Assembly (NCBI GenBank): GCA_050187415.1
Contig: JBFWXN010000010.1
Span: 1 to 64,000 of the forward strand
Origin: Ga0077555 sp050187415
GTDB lineage: Bacteria > Pseudomonadota > Alphaproteobacteria > Rhizobiales > Hyphomicrobiaceae
Length of the DNA stretch: 64,000 nucleotides
Reading direction: 5' to 3'
Position 1 is the stretch's first letter; the number at the start of each line of letters is the position of its first letter. Below are positions 54,100 to 63,177 of the stretch, piece by piece. A program made the position numbers and the translations under genes. The notes under the pieces were generated by a model, which was given only the letters and a program-made list of their open reading frames with translations, did no database searches and was not told the origin of the DNA.

Positions 54100-54561
54100 A
54101 TGAAGACCTACTCCGCCAAGCCTGGCGAGGTGGAAAAAAAGTGGGTGCTGATCGACGCCAAAGGCCTCGTTGTCGGACGCCTCGCCACCCTGATTGCAAC
54201 CCGCCTCAAGGGAAAGCACAAGGCCACGTACACGCCGCATGTGGACATGGGCGACAATGTCATCGTGGTCAACGCCGACAAAGTCGTGTTCACCGGCAAC
54301 AAGTACGAAGGCAAGAAATATTACCGGCACACCGGCCACCCGGGCGGCATCAAAACGCGCACGCCGCGTCAGATCCTCGAAGGCAAGCATCCTGAGCGCG
54401 TCGTCGAACTCGCCGTCGGTCGCATGCTCGCGCGCGGACCTTTGCAGCGCAAGATCATGGGCAACCTCAAGGTCTACGCCGGCGCCGAGCACCCGCACGC
54501 GGCGCAAAGCCCCGAGGTGCTGGACGTTGCCAAGATGAACCGCAAGAACGTGAGAGCCTGA
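54100..54561 (+). CDS. rplM: Large ribosomal subunit protein L13
   Basis: A 153-residue ribosomal protein. EKKWVLIDAKGLVVGRLATL, LKGKHKATYTPHVDMGDNVI and YYRHTGHPGGIKTRTPRQIL are diagnostic for bacterial L13. The end HPHAAQSPEVLDVAKMNRKN is also typical of Alphaproteobacteria. I chose the ATG at 54100 because the family begins with MKTYSAKPGEVEKK; an ATG at 54091 adds three residues. It is followed after five bases by rpsI. Confidence 0.98.
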   Translation: MKTYSAKPGEVEKKWVLIDAKGLVVGRLATLIATRLKGKHKATYTPHVDMGDNVIVVNADKVVFTGNKYEGKKYYRHTGHPGGIKTRTPRQILEGKHPERVVELAVGRMLARGPLQRKIMGNLKVYAGAEHPHAAQSPEVLDVAKMNRKNVRA

Positions 54562-54566
54562 GACAC

Positions 54567-55055
54567 ATGGCCAACGAACCCAAGACGCTGTCCGGCCTGA
54601 GCGACCTGCAAGGCGAGGTCGTAGCCGCTGAACCTTCCGCGCCGGTCCACGTGCAGAAACTCGACGCCTATGGGCGGGCCTACGCAACGGGCAAGCGCAA
54701 GAACGCGGTCGCACGCGTCTGGCTGAAGCCCGGTGCCGGCAAGATCACCGTCAACGGCAAGGAGTTTGCTGCCTATTTCGCGCGGCCGGTGCTCCAGATG
54801 ATCCTGAAGCAGCCGTTGGTCACCGCCAACCGGCTCGATCAGTTCGACGTGACGGCAACCGTTGCCGGAGGCGGGCTGTCGGGACAGGCAGGTGCCGTGC
54901 GTCACGGCCTCTCCAAGGCACTGACCTACTACGAGCCGGGCCTCCGTGGCGCGCTCAAGCAGGGTGGCTTCCTCACGCGCGACAGCCGTGTCGTCGAGCG
55001 CAAGAAGTACGGCCGGATGAAAGCCCGCCGCAGCTTCCAGTTCTCCAAGCGCTGA
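54567..55055 (+). CDS. rpsI: Small ribosomal subunit protein S9
   Basis: A 162-residue ribosomal protein. YATGKRKNAVARVWLKPGAG, AVRHGLSKALTYYEPGLRG and the conserved C-terminus YGRMKARRSFQFSKR identify S9, whose tail reaches the decoding centre. The N-terminal 40 residues are an extension, seen in other Alphaproteobacteria. The gene starts five bases after rplM and ends 29 bases before a terminator. Confidence 0.98.
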   Translation: MANEPKTLSGLSDLQGEVVAAEPSAPVHVQKLDAYGRAYATGKRKNAVARVWLKPGAGKITVNGKEFAAYFARPVLQMILKQPLVTANRLDQFDVTATVAGGGLSGQAGAVRHGLSKALTYYEPGLRGALKQGGFLTRDSRVVERKKYGRMKARRSFQFSKR

Positions 55056-55083
55056 CGGCGCAGGTTCCCGGACAGCACAACTG

Positions 55084-55108
55084 AAAGGACCCGCCCGCGG
55101 GTCCTTTT
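55084..55108 (+). terminator. Rho-independent terminator after rpsI
   Basis: AAAGGACCCG (55084-55093) pairs with CGGGTCCTTT (55098-55107) around a four-base loop, and further Ts follow. The hairpin is 28 bases after the rpsI stop. Confidence 0.9.
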
Positions 55109-55171
55109 TCGTTTCGTACGTCCGTTCGCTTTGCGACGTCACCGTTCCCGCGAGTTATTCGGCAGCCCGCG

Positions 55172-56074
55172 TCATGCCGGCAGCAGGCCGAGTTCGCGCA
55201 CCAGCTCGGGATTGTCGTCGATCGACGTCAGATCCTGCGTCGTCACGCGCCTCAGGTCGCGCTTGTACCTATCGTCGGCGTAGGGCCGGCCGCGGTGCAG
55301 CGTGCATCGATTGTCCCAGATGACGAGATCACCGACCTGCCACCGATGCGCATAGGTAAAGCGCTCGCGCGTGGCGCGCTCCATCAGGTCGCGGATGAGC
55401 AGTCGGCCTTCAGGCATGGGCCAGCCGACGACATGCGAGGCATGGGCGCCGAGATAGAGCGTCTTTCGTCCGGAGCCTGGATGCGTGCGCACGATCGGAT
55501 GGTGGACGTCCGGCAAACTCTGTCTCTCGGCTTCGGTGTACTCGGTATGCCCGAGCTGGCCGCGTGAATGAAAGATCGAGTGCACGGCCGTAAGCCCGTC
55601 GATGCTCAACTTCGTTTCGGTGTCGAGGTCATCGTAGGCAGCCCGCAGATCGGCGAACTCGGTGTCTCCGCCTTTTGGGGGCACGATATGTGCGAACAGC
55701 ATCGAAAGCTCGCCCGAGATCGGGCGGAAGGATGCATCGGAATGCCAGAGCTGATTGCCCAATGCATCGAGCCGGCGATGGTCCGCACGGCCGCGAAAAT
55801 CGTTTTTGGCGTCGAGATTCGACACATCGGCGATTTCCGCGTGCTTGAGCCGCCGCTCGACGCGATGATTGCGCGGCGCAGCAATCGACCCGAAGCGGTG
55901 ACCGAGAGCGAGGAGTTGATCGTCGTCGAGGCTCTGGCCGTGAAACACGAGAACGCTATAGCGATCGATCGCTTCACCGAGAGACATCCGCGTCTCGTCG
56001 TCGAGGCGATCGAGGGCGACGCCGTGCACCTCGGCCACGAACAAGGGATGCAGTTGACGTATCTCCAGTGCCAT
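55172..56074 (-). CDS. TauD/TfdA-family alpha-ketoglutarate-dependent dioxygenase
   Basis: A 300-residue non-haem iron dioxygenase. The iron ligands His111 and Asp113 lie in NQLWHSDASFRPISGELSML. The distal His is in IWDNRCTLHRGRP with the 2-oxoglutarate-binding Arg just after. MALEIRQLHPLFVAEVHGVA is a TfdA-like start. Relatives act on taurine, 2,4-D, sulfate esters or hypophosphite, so the substrate is open. I chose the ATG at 56074 because GGAGGGACCGGAA precedes it; 20 more residues are possible. It is divergent from xth. Confidence 0.93.
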   Translation of the reverse strand: MALEIRQLHPLFVAEVHGVALDRLDDETRMSLGEAIDRYSVLVFHGQSLDDDQLLALGHRFGSIAAPRNHRVERRLKHAEIADVSNLDAKNDFRGRADHRRLDALGNQLWHSDASFRPISGELSMLFAHIVPPKGGDTEFADLRAAYDDLDTETKLSIDGLTAVHSIFHSRGQLGHTEYTEAERQSLPDVHHPIVRTHPGSGRKTLYLGAHASHVVGWPMPEGRLLIRDLMERATRERFTYAHRWQVGDLVIWDNRCTLHRGRPYADDRYKRDLRRVTTQDLTSIDDNPELVRELGLLPA

Positions 56075-56265
56075 TTCCGGTCCCTCCGCGTCGGCCGCTC
56101 TTGATGACGAACCTCGGGCCATCAGACTGCCCAACCGGCCCTCCGGGCGCCAGCGAATTCCACATCGATATCCATTGACAGGGCCCGCCCGCGCGGCCGA
56201 TCTGACGGCCAGGGACGGGCCGATCCAGAGGCTGGGTGAGCCGACGACCGGGCTAGGAGGGGCGG

Positions 56266-57048
56266 ATGCGGATAGCGACCTGGAACATCAACGGCGTCAA
56301 GGCGCGCATCGGGCCTCTGCTCACATGGCTACGCGCGGCCGAACCCGATGTCGTCTGCCTGCAGGAGATCAAGTCGGTAGACGAGGGCTTCCCGGCATTG
56401 GAGATCGAGTCCCTCGGCTACACCGTCGCGGTGCACGGGCAGAAGGGATTCAACGGCGTCGCCATCTTGTCCAGACATCCGTTGGAGGACATTCGGCGTG
56501 GCCTACCCGGTGATCCGGACGACCTCCAGGCCCGCTACATCGAGGCCGCCGTCTCCGCCGGCAAAGGCATCGTGCGCGTCGGTGGCCTTTACCTTCCGAA
56601 CGGCAATCCCATCGGCAGCGACAAGTTCGCCTACAAGCTCGCCTGGCTCGATCGGCTGGAGGCGCATGCGCGGTCGCTGCTGACGCTCGAGGAACCGCTG
56701 GTGCTCTGCGGCGACTATAACATTATACCCGAGCCAGACGATGCCAAGACTCCCTCGGCATGGGTGGATGACGCGCTCTTCCAGCCCGATTCGCGCCGAG
56801 CATGGCGGCGCCTCCTGGCGCTGGGGCTGACCGATGCGGTGCGCGCCGTGCATCCTCGAACGGGCGTCTACACGTTTTGGGATTATCAGGCCGGCGCGTG
56901 GCAGAAGGACAATGGCATTCGCATCGATCACCTGCTGCTCTCGCCGCTGGCCGCGGATCGACTGGTCGATGCTGGAGTCGACCGTACGCCGCGTGGCTGG
57001 GAGAAGCCCTCCGATCATACGCCGGCATGGGTCGAACTCGCGCTATGA
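56266..57048 (+). CDS. xth: Exodeoxyribonuclease III (AP endonuclease)
   Basis: A 260-residue Mg-dependent DNA-repair enzyme of the ExoIII/AP endonuclease family. It starts MRIATWNINGVKARIG and has the metal-binding Glu34 in VCLQEIKSVDE. Later come PLVLCGDYNIIPEPDDAKTP and WQKDNGIRIDHLLLSPLAAD with the catalytic Asp/His pair. Length is standard. GGAGGGG precedes the ATG. It is convergent with the ExoR-like gene across 27 bases. Confidence 0.95.
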   Translation: MRIATWNINGVKARIGPLLTWLRAAEPDVVCLQEIKSVDEGFPALEIESLGYTVAVHGQKGFNGVAILSRHPLEDIRRGLPGDPDDLQARYIEAAVSAGKGIVRVGGLYLPNGNPIGSDKFAYKLAWLDRLEAHARSLLTLEEPLVLCGDYNIIPEPDDAKTPSAWVDDALFQPDSRRAWRRLLALGLTDAVRAVHPRTGVYTFWDYQAGAWQKDNGIRIDHLLLSPLAADRLVDAGVDRTPRGWEKPSDHTPAWVELAL

Positions 57049-57075
57049 CAGGCACGCGCGCGAGGGCGCGTCCTC

Positions 57076-58065
57076 TCAGCGTGTGCGCTCGCCGTACGCG
57101 CCGATACCGATGACCCCGCCCTGCAGCACCTCCGGGCGCGGCGTGGCGAAGGATTTGCGCGCGACGGGCACATCCCCGCCCGCGCCGAGGTCTCGCCGAG
57201 GCACAGGCAACGGTGTGCCATCCGAGCAGGTGCGCACAGCCCCCGGCGCCAACCCGATCGTGTCCTGAGGCTCGGCGCCGGGACGCGGCGAGTAGCGGTG
57301 CCGGAAGGACGCTACGAGGGCCTCGGACTGCCGGCGAACACCTGCGGACATGCCGCAGAAGATGCTCTGGTAGATGTCCTCGATCCAGATCCGCTCGTGA
57401 GCGGGCGCATTCTCGACAGCCAGCGTAATCAGCGCCAGAGCCCGGCCTTCGTCGTGCGGCAGGCCACCTTTCGCACGCCAATAGAGATCGGCGAGAAAGG
57501 CCTGTGCGCTGGCGTGCCCGATCTGGGCCAGCGTGGACAGCCTGCTGGTCGCCTGGCGGTGATTGATTTCCACGCCTTCGCCCGTGAGATAAAGCTTCGC
57601 CAGCTCGAACTGGGCGTCCTGGTCGCGGAAGAACGTGGCTGCCTCCTGGAAGAGGCTGGCGGCCCGCTCCGCATTCGGCTTCAAAGCGATCTCGGGCAAC
57701 CCCCGTAGCGTGTACTGCGCGACAGCCGTGAGCGACTTTCCGACGTAGCTGGCGCGCGGATCGTCATCGACATCGATCACGGCGGCGTACTGCAGCACGA
57801 TGCCATTGTAGAGCTTGTAGGCCTTCGGGTGGTTCGTGAACGGACTGGCGGGGTCGGCATAAAGACGTGCAAGGAAGTACTGCCCCAGCATCGCGCCGCG
57901 ATCCGCCCCGTAACTCAGCGCCTGCTCCGCCAGCGTATACATGCCGCTGCGATAGGCACTGATACCCTGCTCGACGGCTGCTCCTGGGGAAACGAACTTC
58001 AAGGCGTCGCGCGCCGCCGCGGGCAGAATTGCGCCGCCCAACAGCACGCCTAGTCCTACCGCCAT
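57076..58065 (-). CDS. ExoR-like periplasmic Sel1-repeat protein
   Basis: A 329-residue protein with a signal peptide (MAVGLGVLLGGAILPAAARD) and a helical-repeat body. GISAYRSGMYTLAEQALSYG and AQFELAKLYLTGEGVEINHR are Sel1-like repeats. The whole body resembles ExoR, the periplasmic inhibitor of the ExoS/ChvI two-component system that controls exopolysaccharide and motility. It is about 60 residues longer than Sinorhizobium ExoR because of a basic C-terminal tail. An in-frame TTG at 58101 with a good upstream purine stretch is an alternative start. exoS/chvI are not in the window. Confidence 0.78.
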   Translation of the reverse strand: MAVGLGVLLGGAILPAAARDALKFVSPGAAVEQGISAYRSGMYTLAEQALSYGADRGAMLGQYFLARLYADPASPFTNHPKAYKLYNGIVLQYAAVIDVDDDPRASYVGKSLTAVAQYTLRGLPEIALKPNAERAASLFQEAATFFRDQDAQFELAKLYLTGEGVEINHRQATSRLSTLAQIGHASAQAFLADLYWRAKGGLPHDEGRALALITLAVENAPAHERIWIEDIYQSIFCGMSAGVRRQSEALVASFRHRYSPRPGAEPQDTIGLAPGAVRTCSDGTPLPVPRRDLGAGGDVPVARKSFATPRPEVLQGGVIGIGAYGERTR

Positions 58066-58472
58066 ACGCGCGGCGACCTTTTGGATGTGCGTCGCAGACA
58101 ACTTTCGCCTTTCCGCCAGGACATCGGGCCAGATCGTCTCGTGTCGCCCGCCTCGCCTGGTCAGTCTCGAATGTCCAACCCGCAGCCCGCGTTCGCTCAA
58201 CGCGCGAGCGCGCCTCTCGTTTCTCGGTCGCCTCGGCGTCGCGATGCCGCCGCGCGATCCCTGCCACCACATAAGCTATGGAGAAACTTGGCAGGCACTA
58301 CAAGCATTTGCGGCATTTCCCTGGGAGGCAACCTCAATTCGTGTCGCCAGCCTCGCGGACCAGCGTCTCGCCGACGAAGTTCGCTCCGGTTTGTGGCCCA
58401 AAAGAGGCGCCCACCGCGCAATGCGTTGCATTCGCGCAACACATCTGCCTTCAACGTGACGCTGCAATCAGG
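58066..58472. other. 407-base stretch without a recognised gene
   Basis: The exoR-like reading frame stays open to 58272, but that part has no signal or repeat features. Short ORFs in other frames have no signature. The stretch must contain the exoR-like promoter and the 3' end of the small membrane-protein gene at 58473. No T-rich hairpin or repeat was seen. Confidence 0.45.
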
Positions 58473-58760
58473 TCAGCCTCGCAGGACCGCCCATAGACCC
58501 GGATGAGTGTACGCCAAGGCTACGATGGCACCCACGCCGACAACGCCGAGCCCCAGCAAGCCGCCAGCGCTGCGACGAGCCCGTTTCATGACCGAAATCG
58601 CAACCGCCATCGCCGCAGGCAGGATGAATGCCGCCACGACCGCCGCGGGTACGAGGTGCGACGGCACAGGGAAGAGCTGCGGACCCGCGGCCGACGCCTC
58701 GCAGGCGGTCGCAAGCGCGATCCAAATCGTCGCCGACAATCGCTGAAGCGCGAGACGCAT
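58473..58760 (-). CDS. Small membrane hypothetical protein, 95 residues
   Basis: A signal-like start (MRLALQRLSATIWIALATAC) is followed by two hydrophobic segments: HLVPAAVVAAFILPAAMAVA and, after a basic KRARRSAGG loop, LLGLGVVGVGAIVALAYTHP. So it is probably an inner-membrane protein. I chose the ATG at 58760; an ATG at 58847 adds 29 non-hydrophobic residues. No family is recognised. It lies downstream of the LutA-like gene on the minus strand. Confidence 0.6.
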   Translation of the reverse strand: MRLALQRLSATIWIALATACEASAAGPQLFPVPSHLVPAAVVAAFILPAAMAVAISVMKRARRSAGGLLGLGVVGVGAIVALAYTHPGLWAVLRG

Positions 58761-58946
58761 GTCACACTCTCCCACACCCAAACTACGCCCGTTGCCCAAC
58801 CGAGGGGCCTCGATCCGATACACGGTTGATGTGTCGTAGTGAGGCAAGACGGCCGACCAAGGGCACGAATGCGGCGTTCTCAGGGATTCAGCGCGTGCCG
58901 AACCAAAGACATTGCTCCGAGCCGGTCGCGGACAAGCCGGGCGTCA

Positions 58947-59717
58947 TCAGTCGGTCGCGCCTATGGGCGGATCCGAAAGCTCGCCGGCCAGCACCTCGGC
59001 CACGTGGCGCGCCTGCACGCGGGCGCCGATGCGGTTCAATTTTCCGGCCATATTGAGCAGGCAGCCGAGATCACCCGCAAGCACCAGGTCCGCTCCGCTT
59101 TCGCCGATGTTGGCACATTTTTTTTCCACCATGGCGTTGGAGATATCGCCGTATTTCAACGAGAACGTACCGCCAAATCCGCAGCAGACCTCGCAATCGG
59201 CCATCTCCACGACCTCGAGGCCTTCGACGGTCGCGAGCAGCTTGCGCGGCTGATCCTTCACGCCAAGCTCGCGCAGTCCCGAGCAACTGTCGTGGTAGGT
59301 CGCGCGCGCCAGGAGCGTCTGGCTCACGCCTGCTAGCCCGCGCACATCGACCAGAAACGACGTCAGCTCGTGCACTTTGTCGGCAAACGCCGTTGCCCGG
59401 CCCCGCCATGTCGGATCATCGCCGAGCAACTTCGGATAATGAGCCTTCAACATTCCCGCGCATGAGCCCGATGGTACCACGACATAATCGTAACCTTCGC
59501 ACGCCTCGATCGATTGGCGAGCGAGTGCGGCTGCCGTTGCCCTGTCGCCGGAGTTGTAGGCGGGTTGCCCGCAACAGGTCTGGGCCGTCGGCACGTCGAC
59601 CGTACAGCCGGATGCCTCGATCAGCTTGACCGACGCAAACCCCACGGACGGCCGCATCAGGTCGACCAGGCAGGTGACGAACAGGGCAACGCGCGGGGGC
59701 GTGTTTTGGGCGGGCAT
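58947..59717 (-). CDS. LutA-type CCG-domain iron-sulfur protein, without LutB or LutC beside it
   Basis: A 256-residue protein with two cysteine-rich CCG domains: CTVDVPTAQTCCGQPAYNSG with VVPSGSCAGMLK, and THYHDSC-type ATYHDSCSGLRELGVKDQPR with ADCEVCCGFGGTFSLKYGDI. This is the layout of LutA/YkgE, a subunit of L-lactate oxidation complexes LutABC that usually come as three adjacent genes. Here neighbours are an anchored cytochrome c and a quinone oxidoreductase. Start: ATG at 59717; nine more residues are possible. Confidence 0.88.
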   Translation of the reverse strand: MPAQNTPPRVALFVTCLVDLMRPSVGFASVKLIEASGCTVDVPTAQTCCGQPAYNSGDRATAAALARQSIEACEGYDYVVVPSGSCAGMLKAHYPKLLGDDPTWRGRATAFADKVHELTSFLVDVRGLAGVSQTLLARATYHDSCSGLRELGVKDQPRKLLATVEGLEVVEMADCEVCCGFGGTFSLKYGDISNAMVEKKCANIGESGADLVLAGDLGCLLNMAGKLNRIGARVQARHVAEVLAGELSDPPIGATD

Positions 59718-59835
59718 GGTGACGGGTCTCGGAGTGCGCGACAATCCGGTTTCAATGGCACGCAGTCATTGGCAATGCAATTCAGGCGGACGATGGACAC
59801 GTCAGTTGAATCGGCGCGTGACGGCAAGCGCCAAG

Positions 59836-60576
59836 TCATTGCGGCTTGGGCAAGGGCTCGGGACTGTCGGAAAGCGTGCGCAGGTACGCGATGACGCTCG
59901 TCAGCTTGGCCGGATCCTTGATACCCGCAAATGCCATTTTACCACCCCTGACGGCTGAACGGGTATCGTAGAGGTAACGGGCAAGGTCCTCATAGGTCCA
60001 GCGTCCGCCCTCGGCCTTCAAGGCCTGCGAATAAGCGTAGTCGGGATAGGACGCCTTTCCGCGCCCGACGATGTTCCAAAGCCTCGGCCCGAGACGATGA
60101 CCGTCGCTTCGATCGGCACTGTGGCACGCCGTGCAGATCTTCAGCGCGGATTTACCTCTTTCCACATCGGCGCCGGCGAGCCCGGCGACCACCTCGCCAG
60201 CATCGAAGCTCCAAACTTTTGCTTCTGCCGATTGAGGCCGGCCATCGGGCTGGATTTGATCGCGCGGGCCTGACGGCGTCGATGACGCCGAAGGAATCGG
60301 GAGAAAAGGACGTGGTCGCGGCGTCGACGGAGCGGGCCGGTCCGATGAAACGATTGCCGGCTCGAAAGGGCGAATGAGAACAGATCGAACGAGCCAGGCG
60401 CCCGTCAATCCGAGCACAAGCAGCGGTGCGACGACGATGAGCCAGCGAATTGCCGACGTCGCCTTGTGGTCGGACGGATCGGCGTCCAAAACCGACCTGC
60501 GGTGCTCCGAGGCGTTCTCGCCCGTCACCTGGGACGCCTCGGATCGGGCGTTGCGATCGTCGTTGCCGTCCGGCAT
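59836..60576 (-). CDS. Membrane-anchored class I cytochrome c
   Basis: A 246-residue protein with one uncleaved membrane segment (about 43-66: AIRWLIVVAPLLVLGLTGAW), a Pro/Ser-rich linker and a C-terminal cytochrome c domain. The haem attachment is CTACH (148-152), with LGPRLWNIVGRGKASYPDY and axial Met214 in GGKMAFAGIKDP, the cytochrome c2/CycM pattern. It is probably an electron carrier between bc1 complex and a terminal oxidase. It lies 118 bases upstream of the lutA-like gene on the same strand. Confidence 0.92.
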   Translation of the reverse strand: MPDGNDDRNARSEASQVTGENASEHRRSVLDADPSDHKATSAIRWLIVVAPLLVLGLTGAWLVRSVLIRPFEPAIVSSDRPAPSTPRPRPFLPIPSASSTPSGPRDQIQPDGRPQSAEAKVWSFDAGEVVAGLAGADVERGKSALKICTACHSADRSDGHRLGPRLWNIVGRGKASYPDYAYSQALKAEGGRWTYEDLARYLYDTRSAVRGGKMAFAGIKDPAKLTSVIAYLRTLSDSPEPLPKPQ

Positions 60577-60718
60577 GCCGCGCTCCCCGTCCCGCGTCTG
60601 TGCGCATGCTGCAGTCAGCCCCCGGCGTTGCAGGGCGTGCCGCGGCGGTATCCAACAAACGGCGGCGCCGAAGGCCGGGCGCCGCCCCCATCACGTCACG
60701 AGACTAGAGCGAACGCGA

Positions 60719-61693
60719 TCACGGCATCAGCACGATCGATCCCGTGGTCTTGCGTGCCTCGAGATCCCGGTGCGCTTGGGCTGCATCCTTCAGCGCATAG
60801 GTGTGATTGACGTTGATCTTGACGGCGCCCTTGTTCACCACATCGAACAGGTCGTTCGCCGTCTCGACGAGATCGGCGCGCGTCGCGGTGTAGGCCGCGA
60901 GCGAGGGACGCGTCATGAACAGCGAGCCTTTCGCGGCGAGAACGCCCGGGTTGAATGCCTCGATCGGTCCCGAGGCATTGCCGAACGTGACGAACAGTCC
61001 GCGCGGCTTCAAACAGTCGAGCGACGCCGGGAACGTGTCCTTGCCGATCGAATCATAGACGACATCGCAGAGCTTGCCGCCGGTGATCTCTTTCACTTTG
61101 GCAACAAAGTCATCCTTCTTGTAATCGATGCAATAAGCGGCACCATGGTCGAGGGCGAGCTTGCATTTCTCGGCGCCGCCGGCGGTACCGATCAGCGTTC
61201 CGCCGAGGTGCTTGACCCATTGGCTCGCGATCAGGCCGACGCCACCCGCAGCCGCATGCCAGAGGCACACGGTACCAGGCCGTACGTCGAAGGTCTTCCG
61301 CACGAGATAGCGCACCGTCATGCCCTGCAGCATCATGGCCGCTGCGGTTTTGTAGTCGATGCCATCGGGCATTTTCACGACCCGATCGCCGGCAATCAAT
61401 CGTTCGGTTGCATAGCCGCCCGCAGGGCCCGCGTAGGCAACGCGATCGCCAACCTTGAGATCCGCGACGCCCGAACCGACTGCGATCACCTCGCCTGCAC
61501 CTTCCATGCCCGGTACGAACGGCGACGAGGGCTGAGGATAAAGGCCGGTTCGCAGATAGACGTCGATGTAGTTGACGCCGATGGCGTGCTGCTTGAGCTT
61601 CACCTCACCGGCGCCTGGCTGGCCAACCGGCACCTCCTCATATTGAAGGGCCTCGGGTCCGCCGGTCTTGTGAACACGAATCGCATAAGCCAT
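60719..61693 (-). CDS. NADPH:quinone oxidoreductase, zeta-crystallin family
   Basis: A 324-residue medium-chain dehydrogenase/reductase without the zinc ligands. MAYAIRVHKTGGPEALQYEE, YIDVYLRTGLYPQPSSPFVP, GMEGAGEVIAVGSGV and the NADPH site WHAAAGGVGLIASQWVKHLG identify it as Qor-type. It reduces quinones with one electron and may protect against oxidative stress. It is upstream of the cytochrome c gene on the same strand, 142 bases away. Confidence 0.94.
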   Translation of the reverse strand: MAYAIRVHKTGGPEALQYEEVPVGQPGAGEVKLKQHAIGVNYIDVYLRTGLYPQPSSPFVPGMEGAGEVIAVGSGVADLKVGDRVAYAGPAGGYATERLIAGDRVVKMPDGIDYKTAAAMMLQGMTVRYLVRKTFDVRPGTVCLWHAAAGGVGLIASQWVKHLGGTLIGTAGGAEKCKLALDHGAAYCIDYKKDDFVAKVKEITGGKLCDVVYDSIGKDTFPASLDCLKPRGLFVTFGNASGPIEAFNPGVLAAKGSLFMTRPSLAAYTATRADLVETANDLFDVVNKGAVKINVNHTYALKDAAQAHRDLEARKTTGSIVLMP

Positions 61694-61991
61694 GGGTCAC
61701 TCCCTGTTGCTCGCAGACGTCGCCAGGTCGACCCTTGCAATGTCCTTTTGCGATAAGGCTGACCGGATGGCATTTGGCGCGGCATGTTATCCGGCGGAGG
61801 TGGTGGCTCGCGTGCAACGGCGCGGCGAGGATCTGCCACAGCTCCGCCATCGGTTGGTTTTAAGCTGACGATCGTTGCGGCACAAGGGCACTGGCCGTGA
61901 TCGGGCAGCTTGCGGCGGACCGCAGCGTTACCGGCACGTGACCTGGACAAGCTGCAACAAGCGCCGCGCAAGGGGTGGGATGGGAGAGGGA

Positions 61992-62447
61992 ATGAGACGC
62001 AAGGGGGCCTTCGGCTCGATCACCGCGCTCGGCTGCCTTGTGGTGCTTCCGCTCGGCCTCGCGGGATGCGCCGGCAATGCGCCAGCCGAGCTGGTCGATG
62101 TAACCGCAGGTGGCCGCTGCGTCGACGACAGTCCGTCCTGCATCAAGGCGCGTCAGTCCGAATTGAACCTGATCCTGGCCGACAAGCAGAAGCATTGGAT
62201 TCGGCGGCCCGCCACTGCCGACTCCTATGCAGGCGGCGTGCGGCTCTTCGCCTACAAGAAGCGCAAGCGCGAGCTGTCATGCGCCGAGCTTACCCTTGCA
62301 CACAAGGAGGCCGAGGCGGGCCCAGCCGTCTTGCGCGGCCCTGCCGGAAAGCACCTCACTCCGGCCCAGGTTTCACGCGGAGCCATGCTCTCGGCCGAAG
62401 TTTCGCGCGAGCTTCATCAGGAAATGCGCAGGCGCTGCCGCGGCTGA
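61992..62447 (+). CDS. Putative lipoprotein, 151 residues
   Basis: The start MRRKGAFGSITALGCLVVLP is followed by LGLAGCAGN, a clear lipobox with the acylated Cys. The mature part is charged and helical (QSELNLILADKQKHWIRRPA, YKKRKRELSCAELTL). It is likely anchored in a membrane facing the periplasm. GGGAGAGGG precedes the ATG. I do not recognise the family. It is divergent from the quinone oxidoreductase and lies upstream of the DedA pair. Confidence 0.78.
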   Translation: MRRKGAFGSITALGCLVVLPLGLAGCAGNAPAELVDVTAGGRCVDDSPSCIKARQSELNLILADKQKHWIRRPATADSYAGGVRLFAYKKRKRELSCAELTLAHKEAEAGPAVLRGPAGKHLTPAQVSRGAMLSAEVSRELHQEMRRRCRG

Positions 62448-62598
62448 CCCCGTCGATCGCGCCCACTGCCAGCAGCACGAGGCCGGGTGCGAAAGGCACT
62501 GCACCGGTTCGACACTTCACCAGCCCCATCCTGGTGATTGACAAACGGCCCCCGCTCGGGACCTTCGTCCCGCACCCGCAGCCCGGAACCACGCCCAA

Positions 62599-63144
62599 AT
62601 GGACCTCGACAGCATCGTTCCTGCAATCATCACCTTCATCAAGGAGCACCGTTCGTGGCTAGGACCCCTGGTACTGGCGCTGGCCTTCTGCGAGTCGCTG
62701 GCCTTCGTGTCGCTGGTGCTTCCCGCCTGGGGTATCCTGGTCGCCATCGGCACCGTCGTCGGCGCGACCGGGGGTGCTGATTTCTGGTACGTCATACTTT
62801 GTGCAGGCGTGGGGGCCGCTCTCGGAGACTGGCTCTCGTATTGGCTGGGCTACCATTACGCCGAGAGGATCGCCGGCATGTGGCCGTTCACGAAGTATCC
62901 GACGCTGCTGCCGCAAGGTCACGCGTTCTTCGAAAAGTGGGGCCCGAGCGCGATCTGGCTCGGCCGTTTCACCGGACCGCTGCGCGCCTCGGTGCCGATC
63001 ATCGCCGGCACGGTCCGCATGCCCTCCATGTCCTTCCAAATAGCAAACTGGGGATCGGCCTTCCTTTGGGCCTTCGTTCTGATGCAGTTCGGCGATGTGC
63101 TCGGCAAAGTCTGGCAGGCCGTCCATCGAAACGTCGCTGGCTGA
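62599..63144 (+). CDS. DedA-family membrane protein (copy 1)
   Basis: A 181-residue polytopic protein with the DedA/SNARE-associated layout. Marker blocks are LGPLVLALAFCESLAFVSLV (with the conserved Glu), GVGAALGDWLSYWLGYHYAE and FFEKWGPSAIWLGRFTGPLR followed by VPIIAGTVRMPSMSFQIAN. DedA proteins act as proton-motive-force-linked phospholipid (undecaprenyl phosphate or other) flippases. A closely related second copy follows after 33 bases. Confidence 0.93.
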   Translation: MDLDSIVPAIITFIKEHRSWLGPLVLALAFCESLAFVSLVLPAWGILVAIGTVVGATGGADFWYVILCAGVGAALGDWLSYWLGYHYAERIAGMWPFTKYPTLLPQGHAFFEKWGPSAIWLGRFTGPLRASVPIIAGTVRMPSMSFQIANWGSAFLWAFVLMQFGDVLGKVWQAVHRNVAG

Positions 63145-63177
63145 CTCCGGCGCCGAAGCCACTGACGGAGTGAACGG

